DNA from: Methanocaldococcus lauensis
GTDB lineage: Archaea; AGJL01; Methanococci; Methanococcales; Methanocaldococcaceae
Direction: 5' to 3'
Length of the DNA stretch: 64,000 nucleotides
Assembly (NCBI GenBank): GCA_902827205.1
Contig: LR792634.1
Location: forward strand, 310,001 to 374,000
Shown: positions 17,259-26,125 of the stretch, in pieces
Layout of the letters: every line of letters starts with the position of its first letter
Position numbering within the stretch: position 1 is the stretch's first letter
Made by a program: the position numbers and the translations under genes
Notes under the pieces: generated by a model
Database searches by the model: none
The model's input: only the letters and a program-made list of their open reading frames with translations
What the model was told of the DNA's origin: nothing

Positions 17259-18392
17259 ATGAAAGTTGTTCATACAATATGCCCAGGTTGTAGTGTTGGA
17301 TGTGGCATTGATTTAATTATCAAAGATAATAAAGTTGTTGGAACTTATCCTAACAAAAGACATCCAATAAATGAAGGAAAGAACTGTTTATATGGACAAA
17401 ACTGTTATAAAATAATATACCATGAAAAGAGATTGGAAAAACCATTAATTAAGAAAAATGGGAAATTTGTTAAAGTTGATTGGGATGAAGCATTAAATTT
17501 TATTGCAGAGAATTTAAAAAAATACAATCCAGAAGATATAACTTTTATAGCTTCTGGAAAATGCACAAATGAAGACAACTATGCGTTAAAAAAATTGGCA
17601 GATATCTTAAAAGCAAAGATTGGGCATTGTATCTGTAACTCTCCAAAGGTTAAGTATACTGAGGTTTCTACAAGCATTGATGATATTGAAAATGCAAAAC
17701 ACATTATAATTATTGGCGATGTTTTTGGGCAACATGCATTGATTGGAAGAAAAGTTATTAAAGCAAAGGAAAAAGGGGCTAAAGTAACAATTTTCAATAT
17801 AGAGGAAAAGGAAATCTTAAAATTAAATGCTGATGAGTTTGTAAAGGTTGATGATTATTCAAATATTAGTTTGGGCAATATTGATAAAGATACAATGATT
17901 ATAATCAACGCTCCAATAAATGCTGATGAAATAATTAAAAATGCAAAGAAAAATAAATCCAAAGTTCTACCAATAGCAAAACACTGCAATACAGTTGGAG
18001 CAACACTTATTGGCATACCTGCTCTAAATAAATATGAATATCTTGAATTATTAAAAAATTCAAAGTGCTTATACATAATGGGAGAAAACCCAGCTTTAGT
18101 AGATAAAGATTCATTAAAAAATGCTGAGTTTTTGGTAGTTCAGGATATTATAATGAGTGAAACCGCAGAACTTGCTGATGTTGTTCTTCCATCTTCATGC
18201 TGGGCAGAGAAAAAGGGGACGTTTACAAATACAGATAAAAGAATTCAAAAAATAAATAAGGCAGTGAATCCACCAGGGGAAGCTATGGATGATTGGATGA
18301 TAATTAAAAAATTGGCAGAAAAACTTGAAATTGATTTGGGATTTGAATCATTAGAAAATATTCAACAGGATTTTATTAAGGTGATATTATGA
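17259..18392 (+). CDS. Short FdhA-like molybdopterin oxidoreductase
   Basis: A 377-residue protein of the molybdopterin oxidoreductase family. An N-terminal 4Fe-4S motif C-x2-C-x3-C (CPGCSVGC) is followed by [16 protein letters not shown] aligns with the FDH active-site segment CHSPTV, placing a cysteine where FdhA has Cys or Sec. [20 protein letters not shown] and TNTDKRIQ match FdhA. It lacks the C-terminal MGD-binding domain and is about 300 residues shorter than normal FdhA. The ATG at 17259 follows GGGTGGT. Its stop overlaps the next start by ATGA. The substrate may not be formate. Confidence 0.75.
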   Translation: MKVVHTICPGCSVGCGIDLIIKDNKVVGTYPNKRHPINEGKNCLYGQNCYKIIYHEKRLEKPLIKKNGKFVKVDWDEALNFIAENLKKYNPEDITFIASGKCTNEDNYALKKLADILKAKIGHCICNSPKVKYTEVSTSIDDIENAKHIIIIGDVFGQHALIGRKVIKAKEKGAKVTIFNIEEKEILKLNADEFVKVDDYSNISLGNIDKDTMIIINAPINADEIIKNAKKNKSKVLPIAKHCNTVGATLIGIPALNKYEYLELLKNSKCLYIMGENPALVDKDSLKNAEFLVVQDIIMSETAELADVVLPSSCWAEKKGTFTNTDKRIQKINKAVNPPGEAMDDWMIIKKLAEKLEIDLGFESLENIQQDFIKVIL

Positions 18393-19528
18393 AATATGCA
18401 TTAATCCAAGCTACGGATAAAGAGATTTTAAAGAAAGCAGAATGTGGTGGAGCAGTAACTGCATTATTCAAATACTTATTAGATAACAAGCTTGTTGATG
18501 GAGTTTTAGCTTTAAAGAGAGGAGAAGATATTTACGATGGAATTCCAGCATTTATAACAAATTCTAATGAATTGATAGAAACTGCTGGCTCTTTGCACTG
18601 TGCACCAACAAATTTTGGAAAGATAATTAGCAAATATTTGAATGATAAAAAAATCGCTGTCTCTACTAAACCATGTGATGCGATGGCGATTAAAGAGTTA
18701 GCAAAGTTAAACCAGGTAAATTTAGATAACATCTATATGATTGGTTTGAATTGTGGAGGGACAATAAGTCCAATAACTGCCATGAAAATGATTGAGCTAT
18801 TTTATGAAGTTAATCCATTAGATGTTGTTAAAGAAGAAATAGATAAGGGGAAGTTTATTATTGAATTAAAAAATGGAGAACATAAGGCTATCAAAATAGA
18901 TGAGTTGGAAGAAAAAGGTTTTGGTAGAAGAAAGAACTGCCAAAGATGTGAATTAAAAATTCCAAGAATGGCTGATTTAGCTTGTGGAAATTGGGGAGCT
19001 GAAAAGGGCTGGACGTTTGTTGAAATCTGTTCAGAAAAAGGAAAAAAATTAGTTGAGGATGCTGAAAAAGAAGGCTATATCAAAATTAAAGAACCTTCAG
19101 AAAAGGCAATTCAAATTAGAGAGAAAATAGAGAATGTTATGATAAAGTTGGCTAAAAAATTCCAAAAAATACATTTGGAAGATGAATATCCAAACCTTAA
19201 AGAGTGGCAGAAATATTGGAATAGATGTATAAAGTGTTATGGTTGTAGAGATAACTGCCCACTCTGCTTCTGTGTTGAATGTAGATTAGAGAAAGATTAT
19301 ATTGATGAAAAAGGAAAAATCCCGCCAAATCCTTTAATTTTCCAGGGGATTAGATTGAACCATATATCTCAAAGCTGTATAAACTGTGGGCAGTGTGAAG
19401 ATGCTTGCCCAATGGATATCCCTTTAGCTTATATATTCCACAGAATGCAGCTGAAGATTAGAGATACCTTTGGTTATGTTCCAGGTGTTGATGATAGCTT
19501 GCCACCACTATTCTTAAGTGAAAAATAA
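18389..19528 (+). CDS. FdhB/FrhB-like F420-binding iron-sulfur protein
   Basis: A 379-residue F420-dehydrogenase beta-family protein. The N-terminal part ([21 protein letters not shown]) and the [13 protein letters not shown] and GLNCGG segments are the FAD/F420 domain. [21 protein letters not shown] is typical of FdhB/FrhB. A C-terminal extension has two cysteine clusters ([14 protein letters not shown] and [12 protein letters not shown]) for ferredoxin-type clusters. It probably passes electrons between F420 and the FdhA-like partner, with which it overlaps by 4 bp. Convergent with the activator gene. Confidence 0.85.
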   Translation: MKYALIQATDKEILKKAECGGAVTALFKYLLDNKLVDGVLALKRGEDIYDGIPAFITNSNELIETAGSLHCAPTNFGKIISKYLNDKKIAVSTKPCDAMAIKELAKLNQVNLDNIYMIGLNCGGTISPITAMKMIELFYEVNPLDVVKEEIDKGKFIIELKNGEHKAIKIDELEEKGFGRRKNCQRCELKIPRMADLACGNWGAEKGWTFVEICSEKGKKLVEDAEKEGYIKIKEPSEKAIQIREKIENVMIKLAKKFQKIHLEDEYPNLKEWQKYWNRCIKCYGCRDNCPLCFCVECRLEKDYIDEKGKIPPNPLIFQGIRLNHISQSCINCGQCEDACPMDIPLAYIFHRMQLKIRDTFGYVPGVDDSLPPLFLSEK

Positions 19529-19540
19529 TAATAATTAAAT

Positions 19541-20272
19541 TTATACTAATATGGCTCCAACACAGCAAACAATCTGCGGTTCTTCTGGAATTAAAAGCTT
19601 TTTATTTAACTTTTTTTCAAACATATCAACTAAAACTTTATTTTTAGCGACTCCACCACTAAATACTATATTTTGTATTTTAAGCTTGTTTATCATTGGA
19701 ATAACTCTATTTATTATACTATCATAAACTCCCATTAAAATCTCTTCTTTTGGAATTTTTTTAGACAGTAAGCTTATTATTTCACTTTCAGCAAAAACTG
19801 CACACATTGATGATATTTTGGCAACATTATCTGATTTATATTTATTTACTTCATTTTTATTAATTTTTAAAATATCTAAAGATTTTTCTAAGAATTTTCC
19901 AGTTCCAGCAGCACATTTATCTGATAGGATGAAATCAATAACTTTTCCCTCTTTATTAATTTTTAAAACCTTTGTATCCTGTCCTCCAATATCTACAACT
20001 CCATCCGCATCATTAAAGAAATAATTAGCTCCCTTTCCTAAAGCAATAACTTCTGGAACTACTTTATCTGCAAAACTAATCTTATGCCTTCCATATCCTG
20101 TTGCTATAATTTTATCTATTGAATATTTTTTCTCAATCTCTTTAACCATTTTTAATAAAATATCCTCTTCAATAACAACTCCAATATCTTCAACTTTATA
20201 CCAAACTATTCTGTTATTTTCCATTAGAACCATTTTTGTAGTTGTGGAGCCAACATCTATTCCCAAAATCAT
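19541..20272 (-). CDS. ASKHA-family activator ATPase (HgdC-like)
   Basis: A 243-residue member of the 2-hydroxyglutaryl-CoA dehydratase activator family. The phosphate-1 motif GIDVGSTTTKMV is at the N-terminus, DGVVDIGGQDTKV at about 90-102, and the two cysteines that hold the dimer-bridging 4Fe-4S cluster are in DKCAAGTGKF and SSMCAVFAESE. Known activators hydrolyse ATP to push one electron at very low potential into an HgdB-type protein; the partner here is presumably the gene at 15636-16754. It overlaps the upstream DUF523-like gene by 4 bp and ends the leftward transporter operon. Confidence 0.88.
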   Translation of the reverse strand: MILGIDVGSTTTKMVLMENNRIVWYKVEDIGVVIEEDILLKMVKEIEKKYSIDKIIATGYGRHKISFADKVVPEVIALGKGANYFFNDADGVVDIGGQDTKVLKINKEGKVIDFILSDKCAAGTGKFLEKSLDILKINKNEVNKYKSDNVAKISSMCAVFAESEIISLLSKKIPKEEILMGVYDSIINRVIPMINKLKIQNIVFSGGVAKNKVLVDMFEKKLNKKLLIPEEPQIVCCVGAILV

Positions 20273-20736
20273 TCTATCATCTTCTTTAAATTTTTTATAA
20301 ATTCTTCATAATCTTCTTCATTTTTTGGATATGCAATTATCTTAATGTTGATATTTAAATTATCAATCTCCTTTAAAAGTTCTTCCATTAAGATTCCTCT
20401 ATTTTTAATATCACATGTTGGAGAGTTTTCTATTCCAATTAAAATAAATTTGAAGTCATCTTTTATATATTCTTGCAGATATTTAACTATTGGCTTTAAA
20501 AGTTCTCTGCATAGTTTTCTATATTCTTTTGAGTCATATTCCTCTTTTGTTTTTCCTACTCTCTCATATCCTAAATAAATTATCTCTGGACAAGGTAATT
20601 GGATTATGGCATAATTATTCTTTAAAAGAATTTCAACAACCTCATTAAAAGCTCCTTCAGCTCTCTCCAAACCATTAACAACACTATTTTGATTTAATAT
20701 ACAATGAGAAACAATAGCTATCTTTTTTCCTTTCAT
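20269..20736 (-). CDS. DUF523/TudS-like small cysteine protein
   Basis: A 155-residue protein beginning KIAIVSHCILNQNSVV, with later cysteines in QLPCPEIIYLG and ENSPTCDIKNRG. The three separated cysteines and the fold pattern resemble the DUF523 family, some members of which hold a 4Fe-4S cluster and remove sulfur from 2-thiouracil. The match is partial, so desulfidase activity is only a suggestion. ATG after GTGAGAGT. It lies 31 bp after the YeeE gene and overlaps the activator gene by 4 bp. Confidence 0.55.
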   Translation of the reverse strand: MKGKKIAIVSHCILNQNSVVNGLERAEGAFNEVVEILLKNNYAIIQLPCPEIIYLGYERVGKTKEEYDSKEYRKLCRELLKPIVKYLQEYIKDDFKFILIGIENSPTCDIKNRGILMEELLKEIDNLNINIKIIAYPKNEEDYEEFIKNLKKMIE

Positions 20737-20767
20737 ACTCTCACAAAATAAAAAGAGATTTAAATTT

Positions 20768-21241
20768 TTAAATTAATATTGCCTTTACTAATGGAGCTAC
20801 AAACTTGTGGAATATAACTGCTCCAACAGCTAATCCAATTAAATAGGCAATAGCTGTTTTATTCCCTTCAGCAGCCATAACGTAGTTTCTTAATGGGCAA
20901 CCTCCTTGAATAACTGAGAAAAATCCTACTCCAAATCCACCAATAATAGCCACTATTAAATGCCCCATTAAAGTTCTACTTGCGCCCAATGGGTCTCCTG
21001 GTATTGGGGATAATCCCTTATCAACAAACCATGGAAATGCTGAAATTAATCCAGCAGCACTAAATATGATATATCCAATTAGTGCTCCAGCAAAGAACCC
21101 AAATAAACCTTTGATTAACCATGTATCTTTTATTAAATAGAAATCTCTCATTCCTCCAACAAAACACATTCTTGCTCTCTGGAATAAATAACCTAAAATT
21201 ATTCCAAATACAAATGTTCCAATTATGTGGAGATATTCCAT
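20768..21241 (-). CDS. YeeE/YedE-family transporter half, gene 1
   Basis: A 157-residue membrane protein with about four to five helices. QRARMCFVGGMRD and QGGCPLRNYVMAAEG carry the conserved cysteines of the YeeE/YedE (sulfur transport) family, proposed to relay thiosulfate or related sulfur/selenium species across the membrane by cysteine contacts. Full-length family proteins are about 350 residues; here the work seems divided between this gene and the one at 21359-21817. ATG with GGTGG. Confidence 0.8.
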   Translation of the reverse strand: MEYLHIIGTFVFGIILGYLFQRARMCFVGGMRDFYLIKDTWLIKGLFGFFAGALIGYIIFSAAGLISAFPWFVDKGLSPIPGDPLGASRTLMGHLIVAIIGGFGVGFFSVIQGGCPLRNYVMAAEGNKTAIAYLIGLAVGAVIFHKFVAPLVKAILI

Positions 21242-21265
21242 AAAACCACCTTAAGTAGTTTTTAT

Positions 21266-21360
21266 AACAGAATTTTTGCAGATTAGATATTTATATTGGA
21301 ACTTTGATGCCAAAGGCATCTTTATTCAATAGAAAATTTAATTTCTGAAAAAATTCTGTT
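21266..21360. repeat. Long inverted repeat between the two YeeE genes
   Basis: A 17-bp arm AACAGAATTTTTGCAGA (21266-21282) is matched by TCTGAAAAAATTCTGTT (21344-21360), an inverted copy with one mismatch. Between the arms sits a smaller hairpin GATGCC-AAA-GGCATC (21306-21320). It fills the gap between the genes and reaches into the stop codon of the upstream one. It could be an RNA structure that tunes the downstream gene, or a tiny non-autonomous transposon. Confidence 0.6.
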
Positions 21361-21817
21361 AGAGGTTTCTTTTTAAATAAACTTCACTTGCTACAACCAC
21401 TCCAGCAAACATAGCTATTAAACTAATCAACGCTATAATATCTCCATAAGCAGTTCTTAAAGTCTCTCTAACAGGACAACCTCCCATTAATAGGGCAAAA
21501 TTAATAACCAAAATACCTAAAATAAAACCAATAGCTGGATTGTGTGTTTGTTTTATTTTAAACTCTTTATGAATAAATGCGGCTATTAAAGCCCCAATAA
21601 AGATACCTACAACAGTTAAAACAGGAAAAACTTTTGATACAGGAGCTAAACCTAATGAAGTTCCAAATAAGTGATTGACAATCCAATTTACTAAATCTCT
21701 TGTGTGACATGCTATACAGATACCATAAGCTGGTGGAGGGAACACTTTAAACAATGCCTGCAACATTGCTGCTGTAAAACCTCCTATCAACCCTGCTGTT
21801 AATGGGGAAATTCTCAT
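21359..21817 (-). CDS. YeeE/YedE-family transporter half, gene 2
   Basis: A 152-residue membrane protein. AYGICIACHTRDLVNW and MGGCPVRETLRTAYGD hold the family cysteines; about four to five hydrophobic helices are visible. It looks like the complementary half of the split YeeE/YedE transporter. It heads the leftward operon followed by gene 1, the DUF523-like gene and the activator. A GGTGAGG ribosome binding site precedes the ATG. Confidence 0.8.
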   Translation of the reverse strand: MRISPLTAGLIGGFTAAMLQALFKVFPPPAYGICIACHTRDLVNWIVNHLFGTSLGLAPVSKVFPVLTVVGIFIGALIAAFIHKEFKIKQTHNPAIGFILGILVINFALLMGGCPVRETLRTAYGDIIALISLIAMFAGVVVASEVYLKRNL

Positions 21818-22068
21818 TTCCTCACCATCTTTAGGTTTTTTAATATGGTATTTAGAAGAGGTTAGGGTTTATTTAAAATTTTTAATTATAAAAAATTTTT
21901 TGTAAAAAAATCTAATGGATATTTGGTTATTAGAAAAATTAATTGGATGATTTAAAAATAAATTTTAAAAGATTCTTAATTATTAAAATTATTAAATTAA
22001 ATAGAAATAGTAATAAAAAATAAATATTACAGTGTAATCTTTAAATCTTAAATAAATTGGTGATAAAC
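21818..22068. promoter_or_regulatory. Divergent promoter region of the YeeE operon
   Basis: AT-rich DNA between the leftward transporter operon and the broken DUF2254-like gene. It contains the shared palindromic element at 21908-21934, about 90 bp upstream of the YeeE start, with a TATA-like stretch between them near 21865-21880. No other structure seen. Confidence 0.5.
21908..21934. promoter_or_regulatory. Palindromic element AAATCTAAT-N10-TTATTAGA, copy 2
   Basis: This matches the element upstream of the double-cubane gene (16764-16790) at 23 of 27 positions, including both half-sites and part of the spacer (TATTT). It lies upstream of the presumed TATA box, so it may act as an activator site here. 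A shared regulator of the two leftward transcription units is the simple reading. Confidence 0.6.
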
Positions 22069-23041
22069 TTGAATTTATTGAGAATTGTTGAAAGATTTAA
22101 AGAGGATGAGATAAGAAATATAATTTTTATTTCAATAATTGCAGTTATCCTTACAATAATCTTCCATACACTGCTTTTCATGGGATGAGGGATTTTCAGA
22201 TAATGTTAGATATATTTTAAGCGCTTTACTACAAACTCAGGCAGGGATGATTGGAATAATAGTTTAAATTACAATTATTGCTATACAGATGGTTAGTCAG
22301 CAGTATTCAACAAGAATTGGGCATATAATATTAAACAAAACATTTTGGGCATTTATTTTATCTTATTTAATTTCAATGGGTTATGAGGTTTTTGCTTTAG
22401 GTTTTTTACCAGTAAAAAAAGATATTGTTATTGGAAGTTTTAAAATCCCATATAATTTTTTAATATACTTAGTGTTTTTCTTTGCATACTTTGATTTTTT
22501 AATTGTAATCCCATATATAAAAAGCACAATCTACAATTTAAGACCCGAAGTTGTTATAGAGAAGTTAATAAAATCAATTGATAAAAAGGAAATTGAAAAT
22601 TATAAATTGGTAAATTCTGAATCTGAATATGTAAATTACAGATCTGCAAAAGATATTCCAAGAAATCCTTTAAGAACTGTTTATTACATAATAGAAAAGG
22701 CATTATATTTAAAACATTATATGACTGTAAGAAATGCGATGATTTTATTGGGAAGTTATTACGAAGAGCTAAATGCCAAAACAAAAAACCAAGATGAGAG
22801 GTTCTTTAGAATATACATTGATATTATTGTTAAAATAGCCTGTTTAGCCAATGACTCACCAATTTCAATTACCAGAGAGGCAATGATATCTTTAAAAAAG
22901 ATAATAACTTATGAGCTATCCAACAATGTAAATAGAGCAATTTATGCGTTAAAAGGAATAGAAAAAATTGTATTGACTAATTTAAATAGTAAAAATAAAA
23001 ATAGAGTAAAGATAATTGTGTCATACACTTACTCCAAATGA
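22069..23041 (+). pseudogene. Broken DUF2254-like membrane protein gene
   Basis: The coding sequence starts at TTG 22069 with a GGTGAT ribosome binding site (MNLLRIVERFKEDEIRNI, then a membrane helix). It is cut by TGA at 22186 and resumes in the next frame (WDEGFSDNVRYILSALLQTQ). A TAA at 22265 interrupts it, and it continues to 23041. The join GMIGIIV-stop-ITIIAIQMVSQQYSTR matches the DUF2254 pattern with its QL-S-QFSPR motif. One frameshift plus one nonsense codon make inactivation likely. Sequencing error is possible for the frameshift but less so for both. Confidence 0.7.
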
Positions 23042-23244
23042 TAAAATTTATAAATTTTTTGAATATTATAAAGATATTTAAAAAATCTTTAAACATTCTC
23101 TTACTACTTCAAGAATACGCAAATACAAATGAGAATAAATATATAGAAAGATTCAACAAAACAATTAAAAATATTGAGGATTTACTAAAAAGTTATGGAT
23201 ATAACGATTTATTAATGGAATTATCACAGTTTTTATCATCGTAA
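23038..23244 (+). pseudogene. Probable C-terminal fragment of the broken DUF2254-like gene
   Basis: A 68-residue frame (MIKFINFLNIIKIFKKSLNI ...) overlaps the end of the preceding fragment by ATGA and lies in the same frame as its first 39 codons. It could be the tail of the same ancestral gene after a second frameshift, or a separate small overlapping gene. It is helical and lysine-rich with no recognisable motif. Confidence 0.4.
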
Positions 23245-23380
23245 TATTTTTTTATTTTTTTATATTTGTATTTATAATGTTCAACTTTCAAACCATAATT
23301 ATATAAATATAACCTTGACTAATATTTTAAAACCTAACAAAATCTTATCTCTTTTATACCCAATTTATGGAGGGTTGTTT

Positions 23381-24469
23381 ATGTGTGGAATTATCGGTTT
23401 TATGAGTAGAAAAAAAAGAATGATAAAAGGAGATAAAATAGCATTAGCACTGGATAGTTTAAAAGAGAGAGGTAATGGTAAAGGGTCTGGATATGTAGGT
23501 TATGGAATTTATCCAACAAAATATAAACATTGCTATGCATTTCACATATTATTTGATAACACTCCAAAATTTGAAAAAATAAAAATAAATGTTGAAAATA
23601 TATTGGAAGAGTATGGAACTATTGTTAAAGATGAGGAAATACCAACAGAAGAAGGTATAATTGAAAAAGTTCATATTCCTTGGAGATACTTCTATGAAGT
23701 TAATGAAAAATATTCTGATAGAGAGGAGGATGTCATAGTAGATATTGTAATGGAAATTAACGATAAAGTTGATGGAGCTTTTGTTATCTCAAGTGGTAAA
23801 GATTTAGGCGTTTTTAAGGCAGTAGGATGGCCTAATGAAGTGGCAGAGTTTTATAGAATAGATAGATATGAAGGTTATTTATGGCTTGCTCATGCAAGAT
23901 ATCCAACAAATACAAAGGCGTGGTGGGGTGGAGCTCATCCTTTCAATTTATTAAATTGGAGCGTAGTGCATAATGGTGAGATAACAAGTTATGGAACTAA
24001 TAAAAGGTTTGTTGAAATGTTTGGCTATAAGTGTAGATTATTAACTGACACTGAAGTTGTTACCTATATTTTAGATTTATTAATGAGAAAACATAAAGTT
24101 CCAGTAGAATATGCATTATCTGCCTTAGCCCCAAGATTTTGGGATGAAATTGATAAAATGCCAGAGGAAGATAGAGAGTTGCATACAGCGATAAGATTAA
24201 CTTACGGAGGAGCTATGTTAAATGGTCCATTTGCTATTGCAGTTGGAACACCAAGTGGTTTAATCTTTATGAATGGAGATATTGAAAAAGAAACTACTAT
24301 GTTTGGTTTAACAGATAGAATTAAGTTAAGACCATTAATTGCTGCTGAAAAAGATGATTTAATATTTATTTCAAGCGAAGAATCTGCAATAAGAAGAATT
24401 TGCCCAGACTTGGACAGAGTTTGGATGCCTGATGCAGGAGTTCCAGTAATTGCAAGAGTTTGGAAGTAA
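23381..24469 (+). CDS. Class-II glutamine amidotransferase subunit of archaeal glutamate synthase
   Basis: A 362-residue Ntn-type glutaminase. The start is fixed at 23381 because the catalytic cysteine must be residue 2 (MCGIIGFMS) and GGAGGG lies just upstream; an upstream in-frame start would bury it. [18 protein letters not shown] (about 190-207) and [12 protein letters not shown] match class-II amidotransferase substrate loops. It releases ammonia from glutamine for the synthase subunit encoded next. It heads the rightward cluster with genes at 24525, 26126 and 26975. Confidence 0.9.
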   Translation: MCGIIGFMSRKKRMIKGDKIALALDSLKERGNGKGSGYVGYGIYPTKYKHCYAFHILFDNTPKFEKIKINVENILEEYGTIVKDEEIPTEEGIIEKVHIPWRYFYEVNEKYSDREEDVIVDIVMEINDKVDGAFVISSGKDLGVFKAVGWPNEVAEFYRIDRYEGYLWLAHARYPTNTKAWWGGAHPFNLLNWSVVHNGEITSYGTNKRFVEMFGYKCRLLTDTEVVTYILDLLMRKHKVPVEYALSALAPRFWDEIDKMPEEDRELHTAIRLTYGGAMLNGPFAIAVGTPSGLIFMNGDIEKETTMFGLTDRIKLRPLIAAEKDDLIFISSEESAIRRICPDLDRVWMPDAGVPVIARVWK

Positions 24470-24524
24470 GTTTATTATTACCTAAGCAATAATAAAAAAT
24501 TAAAAAATTTTTGGATGTGAAAGC

Positions 24525-26057
24525 ATGATTCCAAGCTATGTTCCTCCAAAGTATAAGGTAGAGGTAGATCCAAATAAATGTATGCTATGTGAGAGATGTA
24601 CTGTAGAGTGTTCTTGGGGAGTTCATAGAAGAGAGGGAGATAGAATTATTAGTTATTCAAATAGATGTGGAGCATGTCACAGATGTGTAGTAATGTGTCC
24701 CAGAGATGCAATTACAATTAAAGAAAACGCTATTTCTTGGAGAAGTCATCCACTGTGGGATATTGATGCGAGAACTGACATATACAATCAGGCAAAAACT
24801 GGATGTATCTTGTTGAGTGGAATGGGTAACGCTAAAGAACATCCAATATACTTTGACCATATTGTATTAGATGCCTGTCAGGTTACAAATCCATCTATTG
24901 ATCCTCTTAGAGAGCCAATGGAGCTAAGAACATATATTGGTAAAAAACCTAAGCAGTTGGAGTTTGAATTTGTTGAGGAAGAAATAGATGGCAAAAAAAT
25001 TAAAAAAGCCAAGTTAAAAACAAAAATAGCTCCAAATTTAAAGTTAGATACTCCTATAATGATTGCACACATGTCTTATGGAGCTTTATCTTTAAACGCT
25101 CACTTATCATTTGCTAAAGCAGTTAAAGAATGTGGAACATTTATGGGAACTGGTGAAGGAGGTTTGCCAAAGGCACTCTACCCTTACGCAGATCACATAA
25201 TTACACAGGTAGCAAGTGGAAGATTTGGAGTAAATGAAGAATATTTAATGAAAGGGGCAGCAATAGAGATTAAAATAGGTCAAGGAGCAAAGCCAGGAAT
25301 TGGAGGGCATTTACCAGGAGAAAAGGTTACAGCAGAAATTTCAGCAACAAGAATGATTCCTGAGGGCAGTGACGCAATATCTCCAGCTCCTCATCATGAC
25401 ATTTACTCAATTGAAGATTTGGCTCAATTAGTTAGAAGTTTAAAAGAAGCCACAAGATGGAAAAAACCAGTATTTGTTAAAATAGCCGCTGTCCACAACG
25501 CTCCTGCAATTGCGGTTGGAATTGCTACAAGTGATGCAGATGCGGTAGTTATTGATGGATACAAAGGAGGTACTGGAGCAGCTCCTAAGGTATTTAGAGA
25601 CCACGTAGGGATTCCAATAGAAATGGCTATTGCCGCAGTTGATAGACGATTGAGAGAGGAAGGATTAAGAAATGAAATAAGTATTATAGCAAGTGGAGGA
25701 ATTAGATGTGCAGCAGATGTATTTAAGGCAATTGCATTGGGAGCAGATGCTGTTTATATTGGAACTGCCGCAATGGTGGCTCTTGGCTGTAGAGTATGTG
25801 GAAGATGTTACACTGGTTTGTGTGCTTGGGGTATTGCCACCCAAAAACCAGAGTTAGTTAAAAGATTAGATCCTGAAGTTGGAGCTCAAAGAGTAGCCAA
25901 TTTAATTAAGGCATGGACTCACGAAATTAAAGAATTGTTAGGAGCGGCAGGAATTAATTCTATAGAAAGTTTAAGAGGTAACAGAGATAGATTAAGAGGA
26001 GTAGGATTAAATGAAAAAGAACTTGAAATTTTAGGAATAAAAGCGGCAGGAGAATAA
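24525..26057 (+). CDS. Glutamate synthase, FMN/iron-sulfur synthase subunit
   Basis: A 510-residue archaeal GltB-like synthase domain. The N-terminus has two ferredoxin-type clusters (CMLCERCTVEC and CGACHRCVVMCP). The FMN-binding TIM barrel follows (MSYGALSLNAHLSFAKA; GTGEGGLPKALYP; GQGAKPGIGGHLPG; GYKGGTGAAP; ASGGIRCAADVFKAIALGAD). The 3Fe-4S cysteines GCRVCGRCYTGLCAWGIATQ are near 425. It forms glutamate from 2-oxoglutarate and ammonia. ATG with GTGAAAG. Confidence 0.93.
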   Translation: MIPSYVPPKYKVEVDPNKCMLCERCTVECSWGVHRREGDRIISYSNRCGACHRCVVMCPRDAITIKENAISWRSHPLWDIDARTDIYNQAKTGCILLSGMGNAKEHPIYFDHIVLDACQVTNPSIDPLREPMELRTYIGKKPKQLEFEFVEEEIDGKKIKKAKLKTKIAPNLKLDTPIMIAHMSYGALSLNAHLSFAKAVKECGTFMGTGEGGLPKALYPYADHIITQVASGRFGVNEEYLMKGAAIEIKIGQGAKPGIGGHLPGEKVTAEISATRMIPEGSDAISPAPHHDIYSIEDLAQLVRSLKEATRWKKPVFVKIAAVHNAPAIAVGIATSDADAVVIDGYKGGTGAAPKVFRDHVGIPIEMAIAAVDRRLREEGLRNEISIIASGGIRCAADVFKAIALGADAVYIGTAAMVALGCRVCGRCYTGLCAWGIATQKPELVKRLDPEVGAQRVANLIKAWTHEIKELLGAAGINSIESLRGNRDRLRGVGLNEKELEILGIKAAGE

Positions 26058-26125
26058 TAAAGCTATTATTATTTATGTCTCTTCTATTATCTTTTAGAAT
26101 TTACATTTTTAGAAGGTGAAAAATT

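Noticed and set aside
21266-21360. SECIS element in the inverted repeat between YeeE genes
   Set aside because: The stem is AT-rich, lacks the GAA/A internal loop of archaeal SECIS elements, and the preceding gene ends in TAA without an in-frame TGA.
23315-23380. Upstream extension of the amidotransferase gene
   Set aside because: The enzyme needs cysteine at residue 2; GGAGGG sits right before the internal ATG at 23381.
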